Shown: piece by piece, positions 18,777-28,875 of the stretch
Layout of the letters: the number at the start of each line of letters is the position of its first letter
Position numbering within the stretch: the first letter of the stretch is position 1
Source: Cyclobacterium plantarum
GTDB lineage: Bacteria; Bacteroidota; Bacteroidia; Cytophagales; Cyclobacteriaceae
DNA length: 64,000 bases
Reading direction: 5' to 3'
Assembly (NCBI RefSeq): GCF_011290685.1
Contig: NZ_JAANYN010000007.1
Coordinates: 186,001 to 250,000 of the forward strand
The notes under the pieces: model-generated
What the model was told of the DNA's origin: nothing
Seen by the model: only the letters and a program-made list of their open reading frames with translations
Databases searched by the model: none
Made by a program: the position numbers and the translations under genes

Positions 18777-19808
18777 TTATTCTTCGTTTATATATATTTC
18801 CGCCAATTCCTTCAAATCAGCTGGTAAATCAGCTACCAAATCAGGATTGCTTTTGATAAATGGTGTTTGCTCTGCCAGCCATGTCCTGTATTCATCAGGC
18901 TCCACAACACGAATAACTTTTCTCATAGAGAAATGTCCGTTTCCGCATACTTCGGTACAAGCAATTTCATATTCAAACTCCTCATCTCCCAATTCAGCCC
19001 TCATCTCTTCGGTAGTTTTATTGGGTACAAACCAAAACCGGGTAGGCATGCCAGGCACTGCATCCATTTTCAAGCGCATGTGTGGCGCAAAAACAGAATG
19101 CAATACGTCTCTGGCCCGAATTTTAAACAAAACCGGCTCGCCTTTGGGTATCACCACATTTTGGGAAGGGAAATCATCAAATGAGTTTTTATCCGTAAAA
19201 TCAATACCCCGGGAATTGGTAGCATTGGTAAGCCGGTAGTCGTAGTCACCCAAGGTATTGTCCATTCCTCCATACCTGATATCCCAGGCAAATTGGTAAC
19301 CCATAATTTCTACCACATGTGCCTCTTCAGGAGCTGGAGCGGTAATGTCTGACCAGGCTTTCCAGCCGGATACCACCAATACGGTCAATACCACAGCCGG
19401 TACCAATGTCCAGATGATCTCCAGTTTATTGTTATCAGGATAATAGGCTGCTCTCCTGTCATCTCTGTATTGGTAATGATAGCTAAACCAAAACAGTAAA
19501 ATATGGGTAAGAATGAAAATAAAACCGGTAACAGCCATGGTGATCCAAAACAACCTGTCGGTTATGATGCCATGTTCAGATGCGATGGGCATTTGGTAAT
19601 TGTCAAATTCCTTGATGGAGTACCAAAACATCAACACCCCACATCCTATAAGGAACACCATCATCAGGAAAGCATTTACCTTATTACTGGTGGTAGCAAT
19701 CTTTTTATCAGAACCCTTGGCTACCGAAATCAAGGTTTGAATCCTATATACCATCCAAATCACCAGGATCAGGAGTATTACACCTATAGAAATAAGAAGT
19801 CCGTACAT
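18777..19808 (-). CDS. ctaC: cytochrome c oxidase subunit II
   Basis: Carries the binuclear CuA centre that accepts electrons from cytochrome c or from complex III. The 343-residue protein has membrane helices at about 3-20, 47-66 and 87-112. The cupredoxin domain follows, with the CuA motif ACTEVCGNGHFSM near residue 285 and the upstream His in DVLHSVFAPHMRL (near 235). There is no C-terminal cytochrome c domain, so this is an aa3-type and not a caa3-type subunit. The partner heme is probably supplied by ActE/ActA of the linked complex III. Confidence 0.95.
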   Translation of the reverse strand: MYGLLISIGVILLILVIWMVYRIQTLISVAKGSDKKIATTSNKVNAFLMMVFLIGCGVLMFWYSIKEFDNYQMPIASEHGIITDRLFWITMAVTGFIFILTHILLFWFSYHYQYRDDRRAAYYPDNNKLEIIWTLVPAVVLTVLVVSGWKAWSDITAPAPEEAHVVEIMGYQFAWDIRYGGMDNTLGDYDYRLTNATNSRGIDFTDKNSFDDFPSQNVVIPKGEPVLFKIRARDVLHSVFAPHMRLKMDAVPGMPTRFWFVPNKTTEEMRAELGDEEFEYEIACTEVCGNGHFSMRKVIRVVEPDEYRTWLAEQTPFIKSNPDLVADLPADLKELAEIYINEE

Positions 19809-19832
19809 AATTTATAACTGTTTCGGTATTAT

Positions 19833-21119
19833 TTAAATGTGATGATGATAACTTTCCTCCAACATGGGATGGTTTTTGGGTACCAAATTTTTCTTGGATA
19901 GATTACTTAAAGCTACAAATGCAAAGGCAGCACCATAAACCAGCAACATGCCCACTTCCATTAATCCCAATCCACCATTATGCCCCAGTGTTCCGGGTTG
20001 AACCATGAGAAAGAAATCCACCCAGTGTCCAAAGATGATGAGGGTACAAACCAATTTAAGAAATATGTTGTGCCTTTTTGCATCTCTTGTCATAAGAACA
20101 AGGAAGGGTAAAACAAAGTTTAGTACAATGTTTACAAATATATACGGTCCATACACGTCACTAGATAACCTTTCTATAAAGTATACCGACTCCTCAGGGA
20201 TATTGGCATAATAAATCAAAAGAAACTGTGAAAACCAGATATATGTCCAGAAAATGGAGAAAGCAAAAACAAATTTTCCCAGGTCATGGATGTGATTTTG
20301 ATTGACCATTTCCAGATATCCCTGATCCTTCAGAAAAATGGTTACCAGGGTAATGGCAGACAGGCCAGCCACAAACCAGGAAGCAAAAACATACCATCCA
20401 AATAAGGTGGAAAACCAGTGGGTGTCAATGGATAAAACCCAATCCCAGGCACTAACGGAAGAGGAAACAGCAAAAAACACAAGGAAAATAGCAGACCATT
20501 TCCTGATGGTGTACCAATAGGAAGTACCTCCGTTTATATCTTCTTCCAGGGAAAGGTTTTTCAATTTATTGAAAAAGAAAATCCAAAATCCAAAGAACAA
20601 AACCATCCTCACAATGTAAAATATGGGAAAACTCCCCTTCTCCATGGGCCAATAGAAAAAGTTACCCTTTCCATCAATGATCCTGTCATATTGCGGATCG
20701 TTAATATCGAAAATATAACTATGTGTCCAGTGGAACAGATCGTGATTGGCAATAAAGAAGGTGGCCAACATCAGGACCGCTGCTATGGGCAACCAGTTTC
20801 CAAAAGAAATCATGATCCTTAGCAAAGCTGTAGACCAGCCTGCCTGGGCAGCATACTGAATGGCGAAAAAGAATACGCCTATAATGGCTATGCCTGTAAA
20901 ATATACATTATTGATCCATAGGTTGGCATACAATCTTTTGGTCCAGTGAAAGGCATGACCGCCTTCTTCACCCGCACCATGATGTCCCCCAAATGCTGCT
21001 GCAATGATTCCAATCAGTAAAAGGACTGCACCCAAACCGCCCAGGAAGAAAATAACCTTTTTTACCGGAGCGGTAAAATCAAATTTTTGATCCAAATTAT
21101 AATTGCTTGCCTGTGCCAT
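19833..21119 (-). CDS. actF: alternative complex III subunit ActF
   Basis: A 428-residue polytopic membrane subunit (about ten helices) of quinol:cytochrome c oxidoreductase (alternative complex III), related to ActC but shorter. It starts with MAQASNYNLDQKFDFTAPVK and has helices from about residue 22. A His-rich segment (FGGHHGAGEEGGHAFHWTKR, near 44-63) faces the outside and precedes LYANLWINNVYFTG. In solved complexes of this type ActF lies beside ActC and was not found to hold the quinol site. The start overlaps the actE stop by one base. Confidence 0.92.
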   Translation of the reverse strand: MAQASNYNLDQKFDFTAPVKKVIFFLGGLGAVLLLIGIIAAAFGGHHGAGEEGGHAFHWTKRLYANLWINNVYFTGIAIIGVFFFAIQYAAQAGWSTALLRIMISFGNWLPIAAVLMLATFFIANHDLFHWTHSYIFDINDPQYDRIIDGKGNFFYWPMEKGSFPIFYIVRMVLFFGFWIFFFNKLKNLSLEEDINGGTSYWYTIRKWSAIFLVFFAVSSSVSAWDWVLSIDTHWFSTLFGWYVFASWFVAGLSAITLVTIFLKDQGYLEMVNQNHIHDLGKFVFAFSIFWTYIWFSQFLLIYYANIPEESVYFIERLSSDVYGPYIFVNIVLNFVLPFLVLMTRDAKRHNIFLKLVCTLIIFGHWVDFFLMVQPGTLGHNGGLGLMEVGMLLVYGAAFAFVALSNLSKKNLVPKNHPMLEESYHHHI

Positions 21120-21745
21120 TATTGCGCTTGAATTTCTTGTTTAACATAGTGTACGATTTTCCACCTTCTGTCCGCAGGAATCTGTGATGCATGAGCCCCC
21201 ATTCTGCCTTTACCATGAGTAATGACGTGGAAAATATGGCCTTCAGGCAAATTGATATACGCCCCCCCTTTGAGGTTGGCTACACCGCCTATTACTGCCC
21301 CGACTTTTCCATCACCTTCTCCCCCGGCACCATGACAGGAAGAACAATATTGTATATACAGCTGCTGTCCTTCCGCAACAACCTGATCAGTGAGTTCAAT
21401 TGGATTTTCTACCAGTGCTGCTCCTTCAAGGTCTGCTACTCTTAACCGGTAGGGCAACATGCCATCCGGGTTTCTGGGAACTGTATTGGCCACAGGCTTC
21501 CGCATGTTCATTTCATGCGGGTTGTTTGGGTTGCTGTTATAAAATTCCCCTTTCTCATCCTCCCTGTTGGAAAGCCACATGCCTTCTTCCTCATTTCTGA
21601 TTTGTGACAATGGCTCATAAGGTACCGAATGATACATCTGAGGGGCATATTCAGTGCCCGGATAATCACCTTCGGCTTCACAGGAAGCCAATCCAAGTGC
21701 CAGGCCTGCTACAGCTATTGAATATATAGAAATTACTCTTTTCAT
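21119..21745 (-). CDS. actE: alternative complex III monoheme cytochrome c subunit ActE
   Basis: A 208-residue membrane-anchored cytochrome c. The N-terminus is a lipoprotein signal (ISIYSIAVAGLALGLASC, lipobox LASC with Cys near residue 22), so it is probably a lipoprotein. One heme motif CSSCH (near residue 134) and a Met-containing segment (GKGRMGAHASQIP, near 177-190) supply the axial ligands. In ACIII this subunit carries electrons from ActA to the oxidase. Downstream it overlaps actF by one base, and upstream 14 bp separate it from actD. Confidence 0.93.
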   Translation of the reverse strand: MKRVISIYSIAVAGLALGLASCEAEGDYPGTEYAPQMYHSVPYEPLSQIRNEEEGMWLSNREDEKGEFYNSNPNNPHEMNMRKPVANTVPRNPDGMLPYRLRVADLEGAALVENPIELTDQVVAEGQQLYIQYCSSCHGAGGEGDGKVGAVIGGVANLKGGAYINLPEGHIFHVITHGKGRMGAHASQIPADRRWKIVHYVKQEIQAQ

Positions 21746-21759
21746 TTGCTCCTGATTAC

Positions 21760-22290
21760 TTATTCAAAACTTTTACTGTTCACTTCTGTCGCTCCCGAGG
21801 CCTTCAGTGCACTCTTGATCTGCTCCAGGTCAACTGAGCCATTGCTGGCGATATCTATGGCCATGACGTGTTTGTCGTCTGTGCTCCTCAAATCAAAAAT
21901 CCTCGGTTGTGCCCAGGGCTTCAGGTTACTGCTGATCATGAAAACGCCAACCATACCAAAAGCTGCCAACAAAACCGTTAGTTCGAATGTAACCGGAATA
22001 AAATCCGGAAAAGCTGCATGGTCCTTTCCCCCAATGATCATGGGCCAGTCAAATTTCATCATGTAAAACTGCATGGTTAGTGCCAATGTAGTGCCCAATA
22101 AGCCAAACAAAAACGCAGCTATGGGAAGTCGGCTTCTGGTATACCCCAATTCTTCATCAAGGCCGTGCACCGGATAGGGAGAAAATACTTCGTGTATCTT
22201 CACTCCTGCAGCCCTTACTTCCTTTACAGCGGACAATAGGATATCCTCATCGTCAAAAATCCCCAGGATAAAATGCTTGTCTCTTTCCAT
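21760..22290 (-). CDS. actD: alternative complex III subunit ActD (DUF3341)
   Basis: A 176-residue DUF3341 membrane subunit. It has a cytoplasmic N-terminal domain (residues 1-50, with ILGIFDDEDILLSAV and PYPVHGLDEELGYTRSRLP), two membrane helices (about 57-75 and 98-117) and a C-terminal soluble region. It has no cofactor motifs. In ACIII it anchors the complex beside ActC. Its start is 2 bp before the end of actC, a tightly packed operon position. Confidence 0.92.
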   Translation of the reverse strand: MERDKHFILGIFDDEDILLSAVKEVRAAGVKIHEVFSPYPVHGLDEELGYTRSRLPIAAFLFGLLGTTLALTMQFYMMKFDWPMIIGGKDHAAFPDFIPVTFELTVLLAAFGMVGVFMISSNLKPWAQPRIFDLRSTDDKHVMAIDIASNGSVDLEQIKSALKASGATEVNSKSFE

Positions 22291-22292
22291 GA

Positions 22293-23657
22293 TTATTTAA
22301 TTGTTTTTTCAGATGAAGATTTCAGAACTGCTTTTACTTCTGCCATATTGATCACCGGGAAAAACTTGGCAAACAATAAAAATGCGGTGAAGAAAAAGCC
22401 AAAGGTAAACAGGTAAACCCCAACATCCGTGATGGTCGGATAAAACATCACCCAGGAAGAGGGAAGGAAATCCCTGTGAAGTGAAGTAACGATGATCACA
22501 AACCTTTCGAACCACATGCCGATATTAACTACCAAAGAAAGGATAAAAGTCGCTGCGATGGAAGTTCTGATTTTTTTGAACCAGAAAAGTTGTGGGGAAA
22601 TCACATTACAGGTCATCATGGACCAATAAGCCCACCAGTAGGGGCCAAACATTCTGTTCACAAAGGCATATTGCTCAGCCGCAACACCAGAATACCAGGC
22701 CATGAAAAATTCAGTGATATAAGCGATACCTACAATAGATCCGGTAATGATAATCACAATATTCATCAGCTCTATGTGGCCAATGGTGATGTAATCCTCC
22801 AGTTTGAATACCTTCCTGGTAACAATCATCAGGGTCAGTACCATGGCAAAGCCGGAAAAGATGGCTCCGGCCACAAAGTAAGGAGGGAATATGGTGGTAT
22901 GCCAACCGGGAATCACCGAAGTAGCAAAGTCAAAGGATACAATGGTATGTACAGATAGTACAAGAGGTGTAGCCAAACCGGCCAATATCAGAGAAACACT
23001 TTCATACCTCATCCAGGTCCTGGCAGCACCGTCCCAGCCAAAGCTCAATGCTCCGTATATGGTTTTTCTTAATCCTGTAGCTCTGTCTCTGATAGTAGCA
23101 AAATCCGGAATCAGACCAATGTACCAGAAAACCAAGGAAACGGAAAAATAGGTAGATATGGCAAATACGTCCCAGAGCAGGGGAGAATTAAAGTTTACCC
23201 AAAGTGATCCATAAGTATTGGGTAAAGGCAATGCCCAAATGGCCCCGATCCAGGGCCTGCCCATGTGGATCAAAGGGAATAGGGCTGCACATATTACTGC
23301 AAAAATGGTCATGGCCTCCGCTGCACGGTTAATGGAAGTTCTCCATTTTTGCCTGAACAGCAGCAATACGGCAGAGATCAAAGTACCTGCGTGACCGATA
23401 CCTACCCACCACACAAAGTTGGTGATATCCCAGGCCCAGCCAACGGTCTTGTTCAATCCCCACATGCCTATGCCTTCCCAAAGGGTAGCTACCAGGGCAA
23501 GACTGCCTATCAAAAGTGTACCAAGTGAAACCGCCAGTCCAAGCAGCCAGCCTACAGTCGGCTTTCCTTCGACCTGCCTGGCAATATCATTGGTAACGTC
23601 CTTGTATGTCTTACCGCCGGTAACCAGCGGCTCGCGTACGGGTGAAGTAACCTGCAT
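22293..23657 (-). CDS. actC: alternative complex III quinol-binding subunit ActC
   Basis: A 454-residue NrfD/PsrC-family membrane protein with about ten helices that carries the menaquinol oxidation site. Conserved segments include [21 protein letters not shown] (near 75-95; the His lies in this stretch) and [20 protein letters not shown] (near 152). NrfD-type quinol sites use a His and Asp/Glu in these helices. The gene lies 17 bp downstream of actB and is followed by actD. Length matches ActC of the well-studied complexes. Confidence 0.94.
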   Translation of the reverse strand: MQVTSPVREPLVTGGKTYKDVTNDIARQVEGKPTVGWLLGLAVSLGTLLIGSLALVATLWEGIGMWGLNKTVGWAWDITNFVWWVGIGHAGTLISAVLLLFRQKWRTSINRAAEAMTIFAVICAALFPLIHMGRPWIGAIWALPLPNTYGSLWVNFNSPLLWDVFAISTYFSVSLVFWYIGLIPDFATIRDRATGLRKTIYGALSFGWDGAARTWMRYESVSLILAGLATPLVLSVHTIVSFDFATSVIPGWHTTIFPPYFVAGAIFSGFAMVLTLMIVTRKVFKLEDYITIGHIELMNIVIIITGSIVGIAYITEFFMAWYSGVAAEQYAFVNRMFGPYWWAYWSMMTCNVISPQLFWFKKIRTSIAATFILSLVVNIGMWFERFVIIVTSLHRDFLPSSWVMFYPTITDVGVYLFTFGFFFTAFLLFAKFFPVINMAEVKAVLKSSSEKTIK

Positions 23658-23674
23658 ATCTATCTGATTTATTT

Positions 23675-26600
23675 TTAAGCTTCGTTTTTATCCTTATTTC
23701 TGATTTTGGTAAAATACCAAACATTGGGGCTGACATTGATTTCCTCCAATACATGATAAGCCCGCTCTTCATTGACTTCCTTCACCGCTTCGGTTGAATT
23801 TTCTTCAATCTTCAGCATTTTGGATACCCTGGATTCCGGATCATTCATGTCGCCAAATACCAAAGCTTCGGTAGGACAGGCAACCGCACAGGCCACATTA
23901 ATATCCCCGTCTTTCACCTTCCTTTTCTCACGCTTGGCAGCAAGTTTTCCAGCCTGTATGCGTTGTACGCACATGGAGCATTTTTCCATTACCCCCCTGG
24001 CCCTTACCGTAACGTCAGGATTCAATACCATTTTACCCAAATCATCATTCTGGGCCGTGTTCACACCTGCGAAGTCTTTGTTGTCGTGGTATTTGAACCA
24101 GTTGAAACGCCTTACTTTGTAAGGGCAGTTGTTGGCACAATACCGGGTACCAATACACCTGTTGTAGGTCATCTGATTCAAACCTTCAGAGCTATGGGTG
24201 GTGGCCACTACCGGACAAACCGTCTCACATGGGGCGTTGTTACAGTGCTGGCACATCATCGGCTGGAAAGTAACTTCCGGATTATCAGCTGCCTGCTCCA
24301 GTTCTTTATTGGAAGTAGCTTCATCGGGTGAACTGTAATACCTGTCTATCCTGATCCAGGCCATTTCCCTACGATTGAGCACTTCCTGCTTACCCACCAC
24401 GGCCACATTGTTTTCTACCTGACAAGCCACCGTACAGGCCGCACAACCAATACAGGAATTCATGTCAATGGCCAAACCCCAGTGGTGCTGGCTGTATTTG
24501 TGTCCGGACCAAAGGGAAATTTTGCTCGGCTTTAAAAACTCTCCGTCCTTATAAATCTCAGGGTGATAACGCCCTGCACTGGCATCTTCTTTGTACTCTC
24601 CTAAAGTAGCTTCCTGTATGACGAAATCCCTGCCCATATAAGTCTGGTGAGTCTGGGTTTGGGCTATTTTATAGGGTTCGCCGGTGAGGCTGATTTCCAC
24701 ACCTTCGGTGACATCATAGTTGACATAGCCTTTGCTGGCGTTCAGCAGCGCATAAGCATTGACGCCCAGGCCATCGGCTACCCTGCCTGCGGAAGTGCGC
24801 CCGTAACCCAGAGCCAGTCCGAAAGTCCCTTCTGCCTGGCCCGGCTGAACAAGTACCGGTACGGAAAAAGAAACTCCATTAGCGGTAACACTGGCCATCT
24901 GTGTGGCACCTTCTTTCATGCTCAAACCATTGTCACTGGCCCATTTCTGGGATACCGTCAGGTAATTGTCCCAGGTGGCTTTGGAGATGGGATCCGGCAT
25001 TTCATGCAACCAGGGGTTGTTGGCAAATGCACCTGAACCGATGCCAACCTTGGTATATACGATCAATTCTGAGCCCGAACCCTGCGCCTTGTAGGCCCTA
25101 CCAACTGCTGTAGCAGCAGCACTGATATCTCCTGCCGGAGTCAATGGCTCAGCTACTTCTTCTTCTGTGGAAGTTACCTGATAGACACCGTCATGCAGGC
25201 ATTTGTCCCAAAAAGTCTGGAAGTCAGCAGTTTCCTGCTGGCCCTCAAATTGCATTTGCCAGCCTTCCATTAGAAAATCATAATAGCTGGTCGTATTGCC
25301 TGCCCATTTTAAGAAGCTTTCCTGCGCCTGCCTTGTATTGAACAAGGGAGATATCGTAGGTTGAGACAAACTGTACATTCCCCTTTTTGGGTTGAAATCA
25401 TTCCATGACTCCAGGTAATGGTGATCCGGAGCCAGGTATTGTACCAAAGCAGCCGTTTCATTTTTCACTTCTGAAGTAGATACGGATACCTTGGCTTTGC
25501 CTATGGCCTCTGAAAGCGCCTGACCACCGCCAAAATCATATACCGGATTGCAGTTATAAAAAATCACTGCGCCTACCCTTCCGCCATTTAGTTCGGTAAT
25601 GAACTGGCTCATGCGGCTATCGTCACCCTTTCGGTAATAAACCGGATTTTGAAAATCAACAGTACTTCCGGTATTGCCCAGCATCTCATTGATGGCATGC
25701 ACCAGCACCTGAACATTGGGGTCGTTAGATCCGGAAACGACCAAACCACTGCCCCTATTGGCCCAAAGTTCGGCTGCGGCTTTGGCCAGGTGTGGCAGGT
25801 CCAGGTTGTTTCCGCCTGCGGTACCAGCTCCTGCTTTTTGGGCGATCAGGTTGTGCAAGGTCAAAACAGCCAATCCACTTTGAGAAGCAGCTATGGGAGT
25901 TCGGTAATCTGCATTTGCTCCGGTCAAAGAAAGAGTAGATTCAAACTGGAAATGCCTTGACATATTGGGGTTTTCCTTGGAAATCTTCCTTCCCTTGCTG
26001 TACTGCCTGGCAAATTCTATGGGAGAAATCCAGCTGCCCAAAAAGTCAGCTCCAAAGCTTACGATTACCTTGGCCCGGTCAAACTGGTAAGAGGGCAACA
26101 TCTTAGACCCGTAATAGGTCTCGCTGGCCTTTGTGATACCGTAGTTAGAAATCGGATCATAGGTAATGTGTTCCACATCTCCGAAACGTTCGGCCATCTG
26201 GCTGATGGCCCTTTCCGTACCTGGTGATAACAGGGTATTTGACACAATTTTTACGGATCCGGCAGCAGCCAGCTTGCTGCTTAATTCTGCATCAAGAGCT
26301 GCCCAATCAGTGGGCTGACCGTTGATCTGTGGACCTGTCAATCTGGCCTTATCGTATAAAGAGAGAACTGAAGCTTCTACAATGGCGTTGGTTCCTCCCT
26401 GAGTGATGGGAGAAAGGGCATTGCCATCTACTTTAATGGGGCGTCCCTCCCTTGTTTTGACAACTACAGCGGCATAGTCACCGCCATTGACAAATGTGGA
26501 AGCATAATAATTAGGTATGGAAGGGTTGATGTCGACCGGCTTATTTACATAAGGAATGGCCTTTCTTACCGGAGCTTCACAAGCTGCCAGAGAAGCAGCT

Positions 26601-26773
26601 GCAACACTGAATCCCATCATTTTTAGAAAGTCCCTTCTGGAGGAAGCACCTTCTTCTGTTTGATTTTTCTTAGAGGTAAAGCCAGGGAATTCCTGATCGG
26701 CGTTTTTTACAAACTCGGGATCGTTCGTCAACTGCTCTAACCCTTTCCAATATGTCTTTTTATTTTCTTTCAT
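23675..26773 (-). CDS. actB: alternative complex III subunit ActB (molybdopterin-oxidoreductase-like/iron-sulfur)
   Basis: A 1032-residue periplasmic subunit with a Tat-type signal ([16 protein letters not shown], twin Arg at 46-47) after an unusual 45-residue cytoplasmic leader, a known feature of this family. Residues 70-700 form a molybdopterin-oxidoreductase-like B1 part that in studied homologues binds no molybdenum. The C-terminal B2 part is ferredoxin-like with four clusters of cysteines: [38 protein letters not shown], and CSMCVQRI paired with CAVACP. These would hold three [4Fe-4S] and one [3Fe-4S] clusters. Electrons run from ActC quinol through these to ActA. It lies 32 bp after actA. 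Confidence 0.95.
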   Translation of the reverse strand: MKENKKTYWKGLEQLTNDPEFVKNADQEFPGFTSKKNQTEEGASSRRDFLKMMGFSVAAASLAACEAPVRKAIPYVNKPVDINPSIPNYYASTFVNGGDYAAVVVKTREGRPIKVDGNALSPITQGGTNAIVEASVLSLYDKARLTGPQINGQPTDWAALDAELSSKLAAAGSVKIVSNTLLSPGTERAISQMAERFGDVEHITYDPISNYGITKASETYYGSKMLPSYQFDRAKVIVSFGADFLGSWISPIEFARQYSKGRKISKENPNMSRHFQFESTLSLTGANADYRTPIAASQSGLAVLTLHNLIAQKAGAGTAGGNNLDLPHLAKAAAELWANRGSGLVVSGSNDPNVQVLVHAINEMLGNTGSTVDFQNPVYYRKGDDSRMSQFITELNGGRVGAVIFYNCNPVYDFGGGQALSEAIGKAKVSVSTSEVKNETAALVQYLAPDHHYLESWNDFNPKRGMYSLSQPTISPLFNTRQAQESFLKWAGNTTSYYDFLMEGWQMQFEGQQETADFQTFWDKCLHDGVYQVTSTEEEVAEPLTPAGDISAAATAVGRAYKAQGSGSELIVYTKVGIGSGAFANNPWLHEMPDPISKATWDNYLTVSQKWASDNGLSMKEGATQMASVTANGVSFSVPVLVQPGQAEGTFGLALGYGRTSAGRVADGLGVNAYALLNASKGYVNYDVTEGVEISLTGEPYKIAQTQTHQTYMGRDFVIQEATLGEYKEDASAGRYHPEIYKDGEFLKPSKISLWSGHKYSQHHWGLAIDMNSCIGCAACTVACQVENNVAVVGKQEVLNRREMAWIRIDRYYSSPDEATSNKELEQAADNPEVTFQPMMCQHCNNAPCETVCPVVATTHSSEGLNQMTYNRCIGTRYCANNCPYKVRRFNWFKYHDNKDFAGVNTAQNDDLGKMVLNPDVTVRARGVMEKCSMCVQRIQAGKLAAKREKRKVKDGDINVACAVACPTEALVFGDMNDPESRVSKMLKIEENSTEAVKEVNEERAYHVLEEINVSPNVWYFTKIRNKDKNEA

Positions 26774-26805
26774 TGTATATTAAAGAAAAGAATGTTCGTA
26801 AAGAT

Positions 26806-28074
26806 TTAATAGTGACACTTTGCGCATTCCAACCCACCAATATCCTTGACCTTCAAGGCATCTTTGGATTCGGAATGCAATTGCACGAGTTTATCGTAGT
26901 ATTCATTTCCCTGAGTCGTGACCTCAGTATTTCTGTGACAATCTATACACCATCCCATGGTCAGGGCGCTGTGTTGGTATACCACTTCCATTTCTTCAAT
27001 GGGACCATGGCAGGTCTGACACTCGACTCCGCCTACAGCCACATGCTGGGAATGATTAAAGTAGGCAAGGTCGGGAAGGTTGTGAACCCTCACCCATTCG
27101 ATCGGTTGGTTGTTATCCACTGCATCGTAAATTTTTGCTATTTCAGGGGAAATACCCTCTTTGCCACCTACATTCTGGATGTGCATGTGACAGTTCATAC
27201 AGATATTGGCTGAAGGGATGTTGGCAGATTTGCCGATTTCCACCCCAGTATGACAATATTGACATTCAATTTCATATTGCCCGGCATGCAGTTCATGGGA
27301 GTAGGCTATGGGCTGCGCAGGGGCATAACCCTGCTGTACGCCTACCGTATATAAGCCGTCTATGGCAGTTTTGACTACAAAGGCAAGAACTATGGTCGTG
27401 ACGATCAGGATAAAGCCATCACTCTTTAATATACCCAGGTAATCCGTTTTCTGGTTGATATACTCCTTATCTTCCTCATCCAGCTTGTCGCTGTTGTTCA
27501 TGTATTTGGTCAATACCGATACAATCAATCCCAGAACTACCAGTACCAGGATCAGGACAATTACCAATACCACCAGGATGATGGTCAGGTATTCACTGGG
27601 GATGCCCCCGCCTGAACCTCCACCTTCTCCGGCAGCTGTCCCACCTTCAGCAGCAGCAGCCTCCGCATCCGCTTTGCCTCCATACTCAATGTAGGCCAGC
27701 AAGTTCATCAGGTCCCCGTCACTTAAAAAGTCCATGGCCGGCATGACCGTATTGTTATATTCTTTAAATAGAGCCACAGCAGTGGCATCGCCACTTTGGA
27801 TAACGGCCTGAGAATTCAGAATAAAACTCTTTGCCCAATCCAGTTCCCTGCGGTCGGTAACCCCACGCAAGGCAGGACCGATTAGCTTTTGATCCAGTCT
27901 GTGGCAGGTTTTACAGTTGGCATTAAAAATTGACTCTCCGGAAGAAATAGCATCCTCGCTTTCCGGAACTTCAGGGTCTACCGCATATGCCTGTGCTCCC
28001 AAAAACAGGAAAAACAGGACCAACAGGTGATATAGGCGAATTGAAACCCCTTTTGATGAGCGCATGATCGACAT
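26806..28074 (-). CDS. actA: alternative complex III subunit ActA with fused N-terminal monoheme domain
   Basis: A 422-residue multiheme cytochrome c that accepts electrons from the ActB iron-sulfur chain. It has a signal peptide (1-31), a class I cytochrome c domain with CKTCH at 54-58 and a likely Met ligand in MPAMDF (111-116), a Gly/Ala-rich linker (136-158), membrane helices at about 163-188 and 218-240, and a C-terminal pentaheme domain with CxxCH motifs at 271, 292, 352, 376 and 417. This makes six hemes in one chain; classical ActA has five. It is the first gene of the act-cox operon, with its promoter at 28124-28154. ATGs at 28074 and 28065 are both possible starts. Confidence 0.94.
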   Translation of the reverse strand: MSIMRSSKGVSIRLYHLLVLFFLFLGAQAYAVDPEVPESEDAISSGESIFNANCKTCHRLDQKLIGPALRGVTDRRELDWAKSFILNSQAVIQSGDATAVALFKEYNNTVMPAMDFLSDGDLMNLLAYIEYGGKADAEAAAAEGGTAAGEGGGSGGGIPSEYLTIILVVLVIVLILVLVVLGLIVSVLTKYMNNSDKLDEEDKEYINQKTDYLGILKSDGFILIVTTIVLAFVVKTAIDGLYTVGVQQGYAPAQPIAYSHELHAGQYEIECQYCHTGVEIGKSANIPSANICMNCHMHIQNVGGKEGISPEIAKIYDAVDNNQPIEWVRVHNLPDLAYFNHSQHVAVGGVECQTCHGPIEEMEVVYQHSALTMGWCIDCHRNTEVTTQGNEYYDKLVQLHSESKDALKVKDIGGLECAKCHY

Positions 28075-28123
28075 AGTTATATATACTTTTTTCAGATTAC
28101 CTCAGTGCAATTCAAATTCCCCA

Positions 28124-28154
28124 CAAATGTACTACCCAAGTTCTATTTTTCAAA
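28124..28154 (-). promoter_or_regulatory. promoter of the act-cox respiratory operon
   Basis: On the minus strand, TTTG (28154-28151) is followed after 19 bases by TACATTTG (28131-28124), an exact match to the Bacteroidota primary-sigma consensus TTTG-N19-21-TAnnTTTG. Transcription would start near 28118, leaving a leader of about 45 bases before the actA ATG at 28074. It is the only good match found upstream of this 16-kb operon. Confidence 0.75.
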
Positions 28155-28291
28155 CTTGCCGAAGCAGCCTCCAAATCATTGGGATAAAATTGTGTAGTCA
28201 ATGTAAATAATTGTATTTCAATATTTTATGATTTTTTTTCAGAACATTCATTTAATTTAGAACTGTTATAAATAACCTCTAATTGTCAATA

Positions 28292-28322
28292 TTTGCCAAA
28301 TAAAATTTACACCGTACCTTAG
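28292..28322 (+). promoter_or_regulatory. secondary candidate promoter upstream of tRNA-Cys
   Basis: TTTG (28292-28295) and TACCTTAG (28315-28322) are 19 bases apart, with one mismatch in the -7 element. It would read towards the tRNA-Cys, about 115 bases upstream of it. The closer promoter at 28395-28426 fits better, so this may be a spare or chance match. Confidence 0.35.
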
Positions 28323-28394
28323 GGCAAAAGAAATTTCGAAACGATTGGCAAAAAAATGGCCTGTCCATGAAAATAATATTTTTAACTCCAGGTA

Positions 28395-28426
28395 TTTGAA
28401 TTCGGAAGTATTTATGCCTAAATTTG
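28395..28426 (+). promoter_or_regulatory. promoter of tRNA-Cys
   Basis: TTTG (28395-28398), a 20-base spacer and TAAATTTG (28419-28426) match the Bacteroidota promoter consensus exactly. The predicted start near 28432 lies about 12 bases before the mature tRNA, as expected for a stable-RNA gene. Confidence 0.75.
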
Positions 28427-28444
28427 CGCTTCAATTAAGCAAAA

Positions 28445-28515
28445 GGTCGAGTGGCCGAGTGGCTAGGCAGAGGTCTGCAAAACCTTGTACAGCGGTTCGA
28501 ATCCGCTCTCGACCT
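28445..28515 (+). tRNA. tRNA-Cys (GCA)
   Basis: A 71-nt cloverleaf. The acceptor GGTCGAG (28445-28451) pairs fully with CTCGACC (28508-28514). The anticodon loop CTGCAAA, closed by AGGT/ACCT, gives anticodon GCA. The T arm is AGCGG-TTCGAAT-CCGCT. The discriminator T (28515) is typical of tRNA-Cys. CCA is not encoded (the next bases are CCG). It is followed at once by a terminator hairpin. Confidence 0.95.
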
Positions 28516-28519
28516 CCGG

Positions 28520-28548
28520 AAAGCATCCCCAAAAGGGATGCTTTTTTA
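28520..28548 (+). terminator. Rho-independent terminator of tRNA-Cys
   Basis: The stem AAAGCATCCC / GGGATGCTTT encloses the loop CAAAA and runs into a T tract (cttttttat). It lies five bases after the tRNA. Confidence 0.9.
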
Positions 28549-28646
28549 TATTGCCCCTATTGCTTTTTATTCCCCCAGGCAAGGGGCTTGTGATACCATT
28601 TACCCAGGCTCAGGTCGCAAAAAAAATCGATCTTGAAAACGGGCCT

Positions 28647-28690
28647 GGCTTGCCATTACAATTGGTTAATGGCAAGCCCTTTCTTTTTAT
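28647..28690 (+). terminator. terminator-like hairpin, probably second terminator after tRNA-Cys
   Basis: The 12-bp perfect stem GGCTTGCCATTA (28647-28658) / TAATGGCAAGCC (28667-28678) with an 8-base loop is followed by ctttcttttt on the plus strand. No open gene ends just upstream, so it may back up the tRNA terminator. Confidence 0.65.
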
Positions 28691-28835
28691 AATGTCGGCG
28701 AGAGCAGGTCCAAGGTAAAGTACTTTTTTCAGTATAATTTTTCACTGTGTCAATCTGTGCTTTCTGTAAAATTCAATTGCAGATTCCCAATTTAAAATGA
28801 AGCCTGACGCTAGCGATTCACGAAGTGATGATTAT

Positions 28836-28875
28836 TAGCCTGCAGGATTCACCGAAAAAATATAGGCGCAGGCTA
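28836..28875. repeat. imperfect long-loop inverted repeat
   Basis: TAGCCTGC and its reverse complement GCAGGCTA are separated by 24 bases. It has no T tract, so it is not a clear terminator. It could be the tip of a REP-like element, but only one copy is visible in the window. Confidence 0.4.
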
